Source: Stictocephala bisonia
Lineage: Eukaryota > Arthropoda > Insecta > Hemiptera > Membracidae
Assembly (NCBI GenBank): GCA_035578905.1
Contig: JAQJVL010002552.1
Coordinates: 1-64,000 of the forward strand
DNA length: 64,000 bases
Direction: 5' to 3'
Below, piece by piece: positions 14,931 through 27,408 of this stretch. The notes beneath the pieces were generated by a model that saw nothing but the letters and a program-made list of their open reading frames with translations, made no database searches and was not told the DNA's origin. The position numbers and the translations under genes are program-made. Each line of letters begins with the position of its first letter. Position 1 is the first letter of the stretch.

Positions 14931-16165
14931 GGGCGGGGTTCTTCTCAACCGAACTCGCCCCCGCTAATTTTTTTTAAACCCAAACGGGGGCCAGGTTTTA
15001 GTTCTTGACATTCACTTACAGGGGGTTTTTGGGTTTCTTCTCACACAACTCGCCCCCCAAAGTATATGAAAAACAAAGCAATGCCATGGTTTTTAGTTCA
15101 TTGACAGTTTAAACTTAAAGGGGTTGGGGTTCCCTTCTCAACACGAACTCGTTTCCCCCCAGTTTTAACTAAACAAAGCTTGCCAGGGCCTTTATTTTCA
15201 TTGCCAAACCCACTTACATTGGCTTCGTTTTTTCTCAAAAACAACCGCTTCCCGCTAATTTATACTAAAAAAAAGCATTCCCATGCTTTATTTTTCATTT
15301 CATTTCAGCTTACTTTGGTTTTGGTTTTTCTCAAAACAACTCGTTTCCCCCGCAAGATTTTTTACTAAACAAAGCATTCCCAGGGCTTTAGTTCATTGAA
15401 GTTCCCTTACATTCTTGTTCTTCTCAACACAACTCGTTTTCCCGCTAGATTTTTTACAAAACAAAGCATTGCCAGGCCCTTTAGTTTAAATTGAAAATTC
15501 CCAACCCTTAAAATTGGATGGTTCTTCTCAACACGATCTCGTTTCCCCCGCAAATTTTTATGGCTAAAAAAAAGCATTGCCAGGGTTTTTTATTCCCTTT
15601 TCATTCACTACTTTGGGTTTGGTTCTTCTCAACCAACTCGTTTCCCGCTAAAATTAATGACAAAACAAAGCATTGCCATGGCTTTATTTCATTGACAGTT
15701 CACTTAAATTTGGATTGGTTTTTTCTCAACACAACCCCGTTTTCCCGCTAGTTTTATAAAAAACCCAAAGAATTGCCGGGCTTTAGTTCATTCCCAAAAT
15801 CCCCTTAAAAATTGGGGCTCGTTTTTTCTCAAAAAACCGAACTCGCTTCCCCTAATTTTGACTAAAAAGCTTTGCCAGGGCTTTATTCATTCCAAATCAG
15901 TTTTACATTGGCTTTGTTTTTTCTCAACACGAACCCTTTCCCCGCTAGTTTTATCCCTAAACAAAGAAATTCCCAAAGGCCTTTAAATTCATTGACAGTT
16001 CACTTACTTTTGGTTTGGTTCTCTCAACACAAAAACTCCGCCCCCGCTAGATTTATACTAAAAAAAATTTTTTCCCAAATGGTTTTAAAGTTCATTGACA
16101 TTTCCCAGTTTAAATTGATTGGTTTTTCTCAACACGAATTTCGCTTCCCCCGCAATTTTCTCAAT
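14931..16165. repeat. Second degraded tandem array, ~100-bp units, about 12 copies
   Basis: Recurring words are TTCTTCTCAACACAACTCG, TTTCCCGCTAG, ACTAAACAAAGCATTGCCA, GGGCTTTAGTTCATTGACA and GTTCACTTACATT. The unit is about 95-105 bp. As in the preceding array, many bases are replaced by homopolymer runs. No coding sequence is supported. Confidence 0.75.
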
Positions 16166-16790
16166 TAAAATGAATTGCATTTATGAAGTAAAAATGTTTT
16201 TGGTATAGCTTAAATATTGTGAATAAGCGAGTGACTTAGTAGATGATCTGAATTATACTACAACACTTTGGTGTAATTTATTTGCCTTATTAATTTTGGT
16301 TTGTACTATTGATAGGTGAAGACTGATTGAGTAAGGAACGATAAAATAAATATTTATAAGTTGAATATTTTATTTTTTTAGTTTCGATCTTTCATTTTGT
16401 AATTTTGTAATAAGGGGGAGTTCTTACAACTCTCAAAAGGAAACTTTAAGTAAAAAAATATTCTTTAATAATGTTCCATAACCTTTGACAGAGTTACTAT
16501 TTGTTCTTTATTATTACTATCACTCACAAATAATTAAATTTTGTGTCACAACTTAACAACTGCAAAACTAATTAACTTTAATGGCATTTGATATTGATAA
16601 ATACAGATAAAAATTCAGCACATATATTACAAAACGTTTCAGTGTTAATATAACACTTGCAATTTATATTGACTACTGTTACTTGTTGGTAATTATGGAA
16701 TCATCATGAGAACTATATTAATACTTCATTTAAATAACTTTAATGCAATTTTCATTAAACATTGTAAACGCTATTTACAAGTAAGGGGAA
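16166..16790. other. AT-rich spacer
   Basis: Clean AT-rich sequence after the degraded arrays. No gene or repeat is recognised. Confidence 0.4.
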
Positions 16791-17230
16791 TTAAACACCA
16801 AGCAAAACGTTTGGAAGACATCACGTCCTAAACGAAACAACACATAAACTGTTATCAGAGGATGGTGACAGAAGTATTTTAATCAGCTGGTAACTGTCAT
16901 CCCCAAACAAATCGGGTGTAAACAAATCACCCAACCAGCCACAGTCCAGATTTGTTTGTACGAACCAATCTACATAACATCCCCTCGCCTGCTCACAATT
17001 AAAGTCGTCTATTATTAGATAGACCAGCTGTAAATAGACCAATTACAGGTGGGACGTAATTATTTGGAGAATAATCAAGGTGTATTTAAGCTTTATCTCT
17101 CGCAGTTGATAAGGCCGGTTATCCCCAAAGCCCGTGGTCGCTGATTGATATAAATACCCGCGCCAATGCCTGAATACCATTGTTTACCAGATTGTAATTT
17201 GAAATTATTCCTGTATCTACCCCTAATATA
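16790..17230. repeat. Dispersed repeat, inverted relative at 42.76-43.18 kb
   Basis: Shares long words with the reverse complement of 42760-43180, for example CCACAGTCCAGATTTGTTTG, GTACGAACCAATCTACATAA, GTCGTCTATTATTAGA and CTCCAAATAATTACG read in the opposite direction. Together with the 12.5-14.9 kb blocks this makes a colinear inverted pair with 42.8-45.0 kb. The family is not identified. Confidence 0.8.
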
Positions 17231-18071
17231 AAATGAAACCCTAATAATTACAAAGTGATGGTAAGCCTTTTCTGACAGTTCTATGGAAAACTTGACACAT
17301 TTTAAAATATTTTCCGAAATGGATGTAAAAGTGTTTTTGTATTTAGACGATAATTTCATGGGAATCTTTAAAAAGTTTACAAACTTTTTAATCAACCAAA
17401 TACGCAACTGGGTTCGTTACTATAATTGTATAAGTTACTGTAAAAGATATATCTGATTTTTGTTTCAGATAGTATTATGTTTAAATACTAGATATCTATA
17501 TTAAATACTAGATAACATAGATATCGACTATGCTAAAATGTTATAATCATAACAAGATATACTATTTAACTAATGGGAGGACAATTGTTATACCGTAATA
17601 CTATAGTCATTTTATGGCTGTTATATAAAGGATAAATATACGCACACACAAACTCTATATGATTAAAATGTAGCTGTGATTGCAAAAGTACATAATGTAT
17701 ATTCCATCTGATATTTGATATCTATTAATCACTTTAAAAGTACAAGCTAACAAGACACGAATTAACACACATACTTATTGAAAATAAATTTTTTCGACAG
17801 ATAAAAAAGTTTGAAACTTTGCCATGTCTTATGTGCCATGTTGAAGTTTGCCATGTTTTATGTGAATTCATAAACCGACAAGAAGCCAAGCAGGAGATTT
17901 GGTTCAATTGATAACCCTAGTCGAAGCTTAAGTATCTTAAATTGAACGAAGGGAATCTGTTTTAATTCACAAGCTGAATCAAGACCAGAAGCACTGGTAA
18001 TTAATCAAAGGGATATATTTTAGTCCATCAAAGAAAGCTTGTTAATTATGATTAGTTCACAATTGAATTCT
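17231..18071. other. AT-rich spacer
   Basis: Contains a local TAGATATCTATATTAAATAC-like direct repeat near 17487-17520 but no gene or mobile-element signature I can support. Confidence 0.35.
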
Positions 18072-18938
18072 GTCCCTAGCAGGGTAGGTACGTTTCAACA
18101 TCCCTAGCAGGGTAGGTTCGTTACAACGTCCCTAGCAGGGTAGGTACGTTTCAACATCCCTAGCAGGGTAGGTTCGTTACAACGTCCCTAGCAGGGTAGG
18201 TACGTTACAACGTCCCTAGCAGGGTAGGTATGTTACAACGTCCCTAGCAGGGTAGGTAGGTTACAACGTCCCTAGCAGGGTAGGTTCGTTACAACGTCCC
18301 TAGCAGGGTAGGTACGTTACAACGTCCCTAGCAGGGTAGGTACGTTTCAACGTCCCTAGCAGGATAGGTACGTTACAACGTCCCTAGCAGGTTAGGTACG
18401 TTACAACGTCCCTAGGAGGGAGGGTACGTTAAAACGTAACTAGCAGGGTAGGTACGTTACAACGTCCCTAGTAGGGTAGGTACGTTACAACGTCCCAGCA
18501 GTGTAGGTACGTTACAACGTCCCAGCAGTGTAGGTACTTTACAACGTCCCTAGCAGTGTAGGTATGTTACAACGTCCCTAGCAGGGTAGGTATGTTACAT
18601 CGTCCCTACCAGGGTAGGTAGGTTACAACATCCCTAGAAGGTTAGGTACGTTACATCGTCCCTAGTAGTGTAGGTATGTTACAACGTCCCTAGTAGGGTA
18701 GGTACGTTACAACGTCCCTAGCAGTGTAGGTATGTTACAACGTCCCTAGTAGGGTAGGTACGTTACATCGTCCCTAGCAGTGTAGGTATGTTACAACGTC
18801 CCTAGTAGGGTAGGTACGTTACAACGTCCCAGCAGTGTAGGTACTTTACAACGTCCCTAGCAGTGTAGGTATGTTACATCGTCCCTACCAGGGTAGGTAG
18901 GTTACAACATCCCTAGAAGGTTAGGTACGTTGCAACGA
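18072..18938. repeat. 28-bp tandem array, about 31 copies
   Basis: The unit is made of GTCCCTAGCAGGGTAGG followed by TACGTTACAAC. CCCTAGCAGGG is itself nearly palindromic. Copies vary at a few positions (AGCAGTGTAGG, AGTAGGGTAGG). Blocks of variants are duplicated near 18490-18660 and 18820-18935. There are no unique spacers, so this is a minisatellite and not a CRISPR array. Confidence 0.95.
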
Positions 18939-19384
18939 TGTATAGCAGAATTTATCTTATACAGTGGCAATAACTAGAGAGAACTTTTTACAGAACTGTA
19001 TTGGAGTCTTGTATAGCATTTGTATATATGATAAATTTAGTAATATAGGCTAATCTCCTAAAAAGAAAGGAATATAGGAATAGTAAATAAAGAAACTAGT
19101 TAGTTAGTGAGTGGGGATCTACGTGGTGCTTGTTAACTATAAGGCTTCACCCTTCCGTTGGGAAACCACAGACACAGCTGGTGTGCAGGACGTTCCAGGC
19201 GCTATGACATATATCAAGGCTATGCATTGAACATGTTAAATTACTTAAGACTTGCATTACATAACATTACAACTCAGATGATTGAAGTCCACACACCATA
19301 CATGATTTTTGTGAGGAGAAATAAATAACATTCTCTCGTCTAGTTGTGAAGAGTAAATCTTGGCTCATAGTACGTGGCAGCTGT
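18939..19384. other. Spacer between two arrays
   Basis: No gene or repeat recognised. Confidence 0.35.
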
Positions 19385-19800
19385 TGTAGTCAACAAAACG
19401 TGAAAGCAAGGTGTGTCAGTAGAAATCAGCTGATGGCTGTCTGTCCTAACCCACTTAGCAGACATCTTGAATGACTTTGCTAGGGATATTAGAACGTACC
19501 TCCCTATGAATAGTTGTATAATGTGTTCAAAGTAGTAGGTGGTAATCAACGGGACGTGAAAGCAAGGTGTGTCAGTAGAAATCAGCTGATGGCTGTCTGT
19601 CCTAACCCACTTAGCAGACATCTTGAATGCCTTTGCTAGGGATATTAGAACGTACTTCCCTATGAATGGTTGTATAATGTGTTCAAAGTAGTAGGTGGTA
19701 GTCAACGGGACGTAGAAGCAAGGTGTGTCAGTAGAAATCAGCTGATGGCTGTCTGTCCTAACCCACTTAGCAGACATCTTGAATGCCATTTGCAGGGGAT
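19385..19800. repeat. ~156-bp tandem repeat, 2.7 copies
   Basis: Starts at 19385, 19542 and 19698 with GTAGTCAAC-type words. Each unit contains GCAAGGTGTGTCAGTAGAAA, CAGCTGATGGCTGTCTGTCC and CCACTTAGCAGACATCTTGA. The period is close to 52 codons, so a minus-strand frame (19340-19876, 178 codons) stays open through all copies. This explains the open frame without requiring a gene. Confidence 0.9.
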
Positions 19801-19879
19801 AATCGAATATACCTTCTCGTGTGTGGTTGTTAATTGTGTTAGCGAAGGGAAACTTGGTAACTCGATACCTTACCAATTG

Positions 19880-20990
19880 CTCCAGTCCCTAGAGTGAGGG
19901 GTAAAAAACACCCCCTCCCTCCACCTAGGTCAGTGTATGTGTCGTTCACTATTATTCAGCATGAGTTTGATCTAAGAGATTCGATTTGCCTGGCTGATTA
20001 TTCTCTATATCTAGTTTACATTTGTTTATTTGGCCACGGAAAAAATCTTATTAAAAATAAATTATGAAATAATAAATAACATTTGATAATATAAAAAAAT
20101 TAAATATCATTTGGATTACAACTTTTATAAATAGGTAAATTATTGTAAATTATTCTAAAAATTTTGTTTTATATTATCTTTATACTAGTGTTTGAACAAT
20201 CTACAAAAGCATTAATTCTTACCTTATTCTGAGTATATTATTGTATATAAACACATTATGAAAATACTCATCAACCAATGACCAAAGACTGTCCTATAAT
20301 ATTTACAAATCCTCATGAAAATAATATTTTGAAATTAGTTTAACGCTAATTTTAGTTCACACAAAAGATTTCATGATATCTGGCAGTTTTTCAAGCCAAA
20401 TTCCCAACGGGAAGGTTACAGTTTTTTTTTTTATTTAAAATAGGAAAATATTTTATAAATCTCACTCTATTACAAAGCTTAAAATTATAATCGTATAGGT
20501 ACTTGCTATACTAATTTAAATACATTTGTTACTAAAAAAATTTGTTGTAGTCTAGTTAAATTATAATTTATTTTGTTCTGCAGCTGTAAGGGTATTGACT
20601 GAATATAATTGACGATGAGTCAAAATTATTAAATAATGCTAAACTCACGAAAAATATTGTTGCTAGCTTTATATTCAAACCTATTTTAAATAATTGTAAA
20701 TTTATTCAGTGAGTTGAGTGTTTAAACACGTTTACAAAGTATAACACTGACTTATTGAAACTCAAAATGTAACAATATAAAAAATGATTTTATTGTTCAC
20801 GAACAATGTTTAAGTAAAATTGTGCCACGTGTTGAAACGCTTAATTTTACTTTATGTTATTAAGCGTTTTATTGAGAAATACTTATCTTGAGTGAGAATA
20901 TTGTCATTTTCTAGAGACATTTGTCAAACTGGTACATATCAAAAAAGTATTTAATTGTAAAATGTTAAATTATTAAAACTATTGAATGTT
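19880..20990. other. Long AT-rich spacer
   Basis: AT-rich sequence with no supported gene, RNA or mobile element. Confidence 0.4.
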
Positions 20991-20993
20991 TGC

Positions 20994-22695
20994 TGAATAT
21001 ACGTGCCTCTGTAGCGGAGAGTAGTACGTAGGTCTACTACTGAATATACGTGCCACTGTAGCGGGGAGTAGAACGTAGGTCTACTACCGAATATACGTGC
21101 CACTGTAGCGGGGAGTAGTACGTAGGTATACTACTGAATATACGTGCCACTGTAGCGGGGAGTAGAACGTAGGTCTACTACCGAATATACGTGCCACTGT
21201 AGCGGGGAGTAGTACATAGGTCTACTACTGAATATACATGCTACTGTAGCGGGGAGTAATACTTAGGTGTACTACTGAATATACGTGCTACTGTAGCGGG
21301 GAGTAGTACGTAGGTCTACTACCGAATATACGTGCCACTGTAGCGGGGAGTAGTACATAGGTCTACTACTGAATATACGTGCCACTGTAGCGGGGAGTAG
21401 TACATAGGTCTACTACTGAATATACATGCTACTGTAGCGGGGAGTAATACTTAGGTGTACTACTGAATATACGTGCTACTGTAGCGGGCAGTAGTACGTA
21501 AACTTACTACTGAATATACGTGCTTCTGTAGTGGGGAGTAGTACGTAGGTCTACTACTGAATATACGTGCCACTGTAGCGGGGAGTAGTACGTAGGTCTA
21601 CTACTGAATATACGTGCCACTGTAGCGGGGAGTAGTACGTAGGTCTACTACTGAATATACGTGCCACTGTAGCGGGGAGTAGTACGTAGGTCTACTACTG
21701 AATATACGTGCCACTGTAGCGGGGAGTAGTACGTAGGTCTACTACTGAATATACGTGCCACTGTAGCGGGGAGTAGTACGTAGGTCTACTACTGAATATA
21801 CGTGCCACTGTAGCGGGGAGTAGTACGTAGGTCTACTACTGAATATACGTGCCACTGTAGCGGGGAGTAGTACGTAGGTCTACTACTGAATATACGTGCC
21901 GCTGTAGCGGGCAGTAGTACGTAGACTTACTACTGAATATACGTACTACTGTAGCGGGCAGTAGTACGTAGGTCTACTACTGAATATACGTGCCGCTGTA
22001 GCGGGCAGTAGTACGTAGACTTACTACTGAATATACGTACTACTGTAGCGGGCAGTAGTACGTAGGTCTACTACTGAATATACGTGCCGCTGTAGCGGGC
22101 AGTAGTACGTAGACTTACTACTGAATATACGTACTACTGTAGCGGGCAGTAGTACGTAGGTCTACTACTGAATATACGTGCCACTGCAGCGGGCAGTAGT
22201 ACGTAGACTTACTACTGAATATACGTGCTACTGTAGCGGGGAGTAGTACGTAGGTCTACTACTGAATATACGTGCCACTGTAGCGGGCAGTAGTACGTAG
22301 ACTTACTACTGAATATACGTGCCACAGTAGCGGAGAGTAGTACATAGGTCTACTACTGAATATACGTACCACTGTAGCGGGCAGTCGTACATAGGTCTAC
22401 TACTGAATATACGTACCACTGTAGCGGGCAGTCGTACATAGGTCTACTACTGAATATACGTGCCACTGTAGCGGGCAGTCGTACATAGGTCTACTACTGA
22501 ATATACGTGCCACTGTAGCGGGGAGTAGTACGTAGGTCTACTACTGAATATACGTACCACTGTAGCGGGCAGTCGTACATAGGTCTACTACTGAATATAC
22601 GTACCACTGTAGCGGGCAGTCGTACATAGGTCTACTACTGAATATACGTGCCACTGTAGCGGGGAGTAGTACGTAGGTCTACTACTGAATATACA
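20994..22695. repeat. 47-bp tandem array, about 36 copies
   Basis: The unit is GAATATACGTGCCACTGTAG, CGGGGAGTAGTACGTAGG, then TCTACTACT. It holds partly self-complementary AGTAGTACGTAGG/TCTACTACT sequence. Sub-variants (GGGCAGTAGTACGTAGACTT and GGGCAGTCGTACATAGG) alternate in two-unit blocks between 21890 and 22640, showing local higher-order duplication. Confidence 0.95.
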
Positions 22696-23030
22696 TTTTA
22701 AACGTTATCATATTGCGCGTTGGGTTTGCTTTTCATATTTCGAATACTTACGCCTAGTTTTTAAAAATATGTGAAAATGAAAGCTTAAACTAAATATTTT
22801 TTTCTATAAACCTAATTAGAAATTCGCTAAACAATTCCAACGCGAAATTTCATCCTTGATCAAACGCAATTTGTTTGGAAAAATCCGTCTAAAAATAACT
22901 GTTTAGTTTGGATACGCGTGATCGTCAATCCGGGTTGAAAATAACATTGTTTTAATGGGATCAAAACCAACATGGCTGACAACTTCCGACAGCCTCTGCA
23001 GACTCTTAAGACTAGGCTTACTTAGTAATG
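22696..23030. other. AT-rich spacer
   Basis: No features recognised between the array and the SINE-like sequence. Confidence 0.35.
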
Positions 23031-23034
23031 ATTA

Positions 23035-23200
23035 CCGGGCATGGTGACTCTGTGACTGTGGCTGAGGTTTCGGACTGCGGAGAGCAAGGTCCAAGGTTCG
23101 AATCCCCAATTGAACTAATGGTTGGTAGCCTACTTCTCTCGTTGAAAAAAGTGCACGTACAAGGCATGTGCAGGATCATATGAACTGGAAAGTGGTTACA
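23035..23200 (+). mobile_element. tRNA-derived SINE-like element
   Basis: An A-box-like TGGCTGAGGTT (23059-23069) and a B-box GGTTCGAATCC (23095-23105) lie 36 bases apart, as in a pol III tRNA-type promoter. The surrounding sequence does not fold into a complete tRNA and continues into an unrelated tail (GTGCACGTACAAGGCATGTG). That arrangement is typical of a SINE head plus body. The 3' end is not defined. Confidence 0.5.
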
Positions 23201-23209
23201 AAAAATGTA

Positions 23210-24685
23210 TTAAAGTATATGAATAGCTCTACTCATTCACTCAGGAGATTGGTATTGTACACCACCCACCATAATATTATTCAACACATAATCAGCATTT
23301 TTAAGTAACGATGTTTGTTGAAACAAGCTACTGTATTATTTTTAAGGAGGCAAATTATTACATAAAACTCGTTTCAGCCTATTTCCCTTAACTCCAAGAC
23401 TCCAAAATTTACTTCTTTTTCATACTGTACTAGATAAGAAAAGAGAAGTGGGAAGATACAAAATTATTCCATTTTAAATTGTAAAACTCGTTCCTAGCGG
23501 CAAGTGGAAAAAGGATTTTTCAGAACAGTAGTGATTAAAGTCCATAGGGAAAAGAACGATCAAGACCAGGTATTCAGATATTTTGTCTAATCAATGCTGA
23601 TAACCGCTGATTCAGCAGATTCGCTGTCTGACGGCGCCAAGTGATGGCCGTCAAAGCCTATACCGATCCCAGCAGTCAATGTAAATTAGGCCAGCACTTT
23701 TCAGCCCCCCCCCTCCTCTCATGGGCTGGGAGCAGTCGCCACCTCATCGCGCGCTTATCAAGCGAATTATTCAAGTTTACATATTTTTCCATCTCTTTAG
23801 CGATGATACACGGAGGGTTTTCCCCAAGTTAGGGGGTGGAGGGGTAATGAAGACCGGGAAGTATGGCTATGATATCGCGATCATTTGCAAGTCTGCCAAT
23901 CCCGATGGAAGACTGTAATCGAGTTTGGCGCGGATAAAGAAAGCACATAATGAGTCTCGCAAAACTCATTAACTCAATGTACTTTTTGCAAAGTACATCA
24001 TACAAACCCCGCCGTCCTAATCAAGTCTCATGCTTAGTTCGGTTCATTTGTCCAATTATGTCTGGCGAGCCGTTCTTTGATCCTCTCCCTTCGACATGCG
24101 CACGCGCCCCGTCCTCTCTACTTTCCAAACGTTGTACAATAATGGTTTATAATTTGAGAAGAGACATTTGTCGGAAAACTTTAAACGTAATTGTTTATGA
24201 ATCCACGAGTTCTTTAGCAACTCCGATAAACTTTTATGATTACTCAATTCCAAACATTTTCAATATAGGCTAATTATTAAATGTATTCTCCTAATTGATC
24301 ACCATATTGTAAGGACTATCTGTATGGGTAAGTTATAAAGGAACTTTGCTTGTAGACTCCTTCAAAAATATTAATGTGCTAAATATTGAGCTGACCCCCC
24401 TTCTTTATATAATGAATTATTTGAAAAAATTATTAATTTCTTTTATTTATTTTTATAAATTTACTAATAGAACTTTACTGCACAACTGTACTGGTAAAAT
24501 ACCAAACAAATGATAACAACACATATGAGATGTCATATGTCGTATAGTTTATGTGTTATAGGACTTGTATATCTAAACCTATTATAAGTTAGGCCACAGA
24601 GAAAAAAACAAACAGAGGTCGTTTTCTTATAGTCGCAGCGAACGCCTCGATGGCAGCTATAGATAGATTAGAACTAATTTACATC
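23210..24685. other. Unassigned spacer
   Basis: Contains a moderately GC-rich patch (about 23620-24130) with short overlapping open frames on both strands but no recognisable domain. No element ends were found. Confidence 0.35.
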
Positions 24686-24689
24686 TTTA

Positions 24690-24976
24690 TAAATCTGTTT
24701 ATTAGTTAAAGATAAGATCATAAAAGATCCATATCAGGTATCTGAGGTCTATAATAAGTATTGTGTAAATGTTTCATCACTTGTAAATGGTGTCAAACAC
24801 AACCATCACCAATCAGGGTTCCCTAGTAAAATAAAAGAAGGATGTAACTTTGACAAATGTTCTCTGATCACCATAAAAAAATTAGACAGTATAATTTCGA
24901 AAATGGAACAAACAAAAATCCAGTAGTATTAATGAAATTAGTATACACATCCTGAAATTGTGCGAAGAAGAAGTGT
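24690..24976 (+). pseudogene. LINE reverse transcriptase fragment, part 1
   Basis: The plus-strand translation gives LINE ORF2-like peptide before the RT core, including KSSSINEISIHILKLCEEE just upstream of the MITE. This is the usual LINE run-up of the type KSSGxDxI(S/P)xxxLK. Earlier peptide (KIIKDPYQVSEVYNKYCVNV) resembles the DPxxIAxxFNxYFVxV stretch of such proteins. The frame is damaged elsewhere. The fragment continues after the MITE at 25317. Confidence 0.7.
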
Positions 24977-24978
24977 TA

Positions 24979-25316
24979 TTGTAAGCCCTCGATTTAACGG
25001 GCCCCGACTTAACGTACTTCGGATTTAACGGACAGCTTCCAGCTGCACTACAGTATTTATCTAAAATTCTATATTATCACGGAATTAATGTTGTTAAGGA
25101 ACTCTTATAGAAAATTGTAATTTATAAAATTCGTAGGTTAATCACGTTTATACAATATTTATTTGTATATTTTATTAATCTTAGAGTTAACTATAAGCTG
25201 GCAGCATCTCAGTGTTGATTAAGATGTGGCAATCTCATAACAGCGTCAGGTGAGTTCACCCTGATTTAACGGACTAGAGCCTGTCCCGTATAGTCCGTTA
25301 AATCGAGGGTTTACTG
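24979..25316. mobile_element. Pogo/Tigger-type MITE (338 bp) inserted in the LINE
   Basis: The terminal inverted repeats are TTGTAAGCCCTCGATTTAAC (left) and, read inward from the right, CAGTAAACCCTCGATTTAAC. The element is flanked by TA at 24977-24978 and 25317-25318. The CAGTxAACCCTCGATTTAACG terminus is the pogo/Tigger type. There is no transposase. Removing the element and one TA leaves the LINE frame continuous across the junction, which independently confirms both boundaries. Confidence 0.88.
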
Positions 25317-25318
25317 TA

Positions 25319-26523
25319 CTGCCTTTAACCCCCTTGATATATTTTAATTGGATGCTGGTTTTCCCCCTCAAAACTGTAAAATAGCCTAAATCAAACATTT
25401 GTTTAAAAAAATCAGACAGATCCGATCCGGGCACCTATCGTCCAGTGTCATTCTTCCCAACATTTTTTTAACTACAATAGAAAAAGTTGTTTCGGAGCAA
25501 CTTACACATTTTTGGAGTTAAATAACATATTTTGCAAACGACAATAAGGTTTTCGGAAAAACACCAACAAAACTGGCACTCGTTGATTTCACAAACGAAT
25601 GTATCGATGCAGTGGAGGCTGGTGAGACTGTACCGACTTGTCTAAAGCCTTTGACTCTGTCGACCATATCATTCTCTTGGAGAAATTGGCGTATCAGGAA
25701 CTATCGCGCTTCCCTTCAAATGGATTGAGTCGTAAACTTACATGACTTATAGTTATCAAATTACTGAAATTAAAGAAAATACAGCATTCAAAATTAAAAA
25801 CATATCGATACCTCAAAAGATAACCAGCGGAGCCGCAAGGTTCTGTATTGGGACCTCTCCTACTTTTGGTCTATATAAACAATATAACAGACACGATTCC
25901 GGAGTCTAGCATCAACCTCTTTGCCGATGATACGACATTGATCATGAGGGGGCTCTGGAAAACGAAAAAATCGAAAACCTCTAAAAATTGTTTAAGGAAA
26001 ACAAACTCAGTTTAAATTATCAGAAAACAAAATATCTTTATTTTAAAACAATACAAAAACAAAATTCCGAACCTATTTATTGGAAAGGACCTAATTGAAA
26101 AATCAAAAACTGCGGGTGTTTTAGGAGTGAGACTGGACGATGGGCTTGGTTGGGGTGAGCACATTCAGGGGTAGAGGGATCACTTGCTCGGGGTCTTTTC
26201 ATCCTTCATAGGATGAGGACTTATGGCAGCATCCCTCTGTCCAGGCTTGTATACCATGGGCTGTTCGAGAAACATATTTTATATTCAATAGTTTTATGGG
26301 GCTCTTTCAAGAGTAATTTAAATAAGATATTTACCTGACAAAACAAGCAATTAGAACTATGTTGGGGATGCCGCCTCATGCTAGGATTCGTTCATTCAGC
26401 TTGAACTCTTGACAGTCCCATGTCTTTTCATTTTTGAATCTGTAGTCTACATTAAACCACAAAACATTCTTCCTCATTTCATTGACCATAGATTGACTTG
26501 AAATAAAAGTATCCATGCTCAAC
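25319..26523 (+). pseudogene. LINE reverse transcriptase fragment, part 2 (non-LTR, CR1/Jockey-like)
   Basis: With frame changes, the plus strand shows the ordered non-LTR RT motifs. These are SDPGTYRPVS (about 25430), LTHF.ELNN..CKRQ.GFRKN (about 25500-25560), AFDSVDHIILLEKL (about 25650), PQGSVLGPLL (about 25840) and the catalytic NLFADDTTLI (about 25915). Several stops and indels make it a dead copy. No endonuclease domain is visible upstream. The Polinton-type palindrome interrupts its C-terminal part, and a short remnant continues after 40150. Confidence 0.85.
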
Positions 26524-26529
26524 AACACC
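26524..26529. repeat. 6-bp target-site duplication AACACC (left)
   Basis: AACACC lies immediately left of the AGTAGT terminus and recurs at 40145-40150 immediately right of the ACTACT terminus. Six base pairs is the Polinton/Maverick duplication length. Confidence 0.93.
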
Positions 26530-26579
26530 AGTAGTGAATATATAGGCGTTTCAGACTCAGGTCTCTATAGTATCACGGA

Positions 26580-27195
26580 AAATGAAGGCGCTACCTTTTA
26601 ATTAATTAATTATATATTTAAAAATGAAGGCGCTACCTGCAATACAGTATTGAAATGCGGGACTTGCCTACTAAAACATGAAGGCGCTTTTTATTTATTA
26701 ATAAATACACTGTTAGCCTACCTATTTAAATTAATTTTTTATTTAATTTTTCCCAACTTTTTAATAAATACACTGTTAACCTAGCTTTATTATATAACAT
26801 ACACTGTTAGCCTACCTATTTAATTAATTTTTTATTTAATTTATATCATTTTTTGTAATAAATACACTCTTAACCTAACTTTTTCCATGTTATACTATAT
26901 AAAATGCACTGTTAACCTTGTTATACTATATAAAATACACTCTAGGCAACCCGCAATACACGTTTTATTTAAAAATCAAGGGGCAGCTATTATTTATATT
27001 AATTATTTACTTCTTTTTTTATTTTTATTTAATACACCGTTACCTACCTATACTTATCTATCTAATCATGGTTGTGTACGTACTTAACACTCTAGGCAAC
27101 CCGCAATACACGTTTTATTTAAAAATTAAGGGGCAGCTATCATTTATATTAATTATTTAATTCTTTTTTATTTTTATTTAATACACTGTTACATA
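26580..27195. repeat. Left subterminal repeat zone of the Polinton
   Basis: Contains three AATGAAGGCGCT-type words (26580, 26623, 26678), repeated ACACTGTTA(A/G)CCTA motifs, two TTATACTATATAAAAT copies, and a 149-bp direct duplication. That duplication carries CTAGGCAACCCGCAATACAC and AAGGGGCAGCTAT-type words (from about 26942 and about 27091). Short tandem repeats near the ends are common in Polintons. There is no coding sequence. Confidence 0.85.
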
Positions 27196-27408
27196 CGAGG
27201 CCTACTGGTGTACGGCGGCCGAGCTTTATCGCTGTTATCACATCACTTGACCTTCATGTGACATCACTTGGTTATCATGTGGAGCGTCCATGCGGTGCTG
27301 ATTAATATAACACTGACCTCAAAGGTCAACCCGTGGCTGTTATCACATCCGCTTCCATTACCACAAGCATTGTTTTACATCCCGTGTCTTGCACAATCTC
27401 TTTTAACG

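Noticed and set aside
12678..16168. Small proteins in the degraded arrays
   Set aside because: Frames arise from homopolymer-biased noise over tandem repeats.
18072..22695. CRISPR-like arrays
   Set aside because: Units are contiguous tandem repeats without unique spacers, in a eukaryotic context.
23641..24273. Possible small gene near 23.6-24.3 kb
   Set aside because: Overlapping short frames without motifs, splice structure or similarity that I can recognise.
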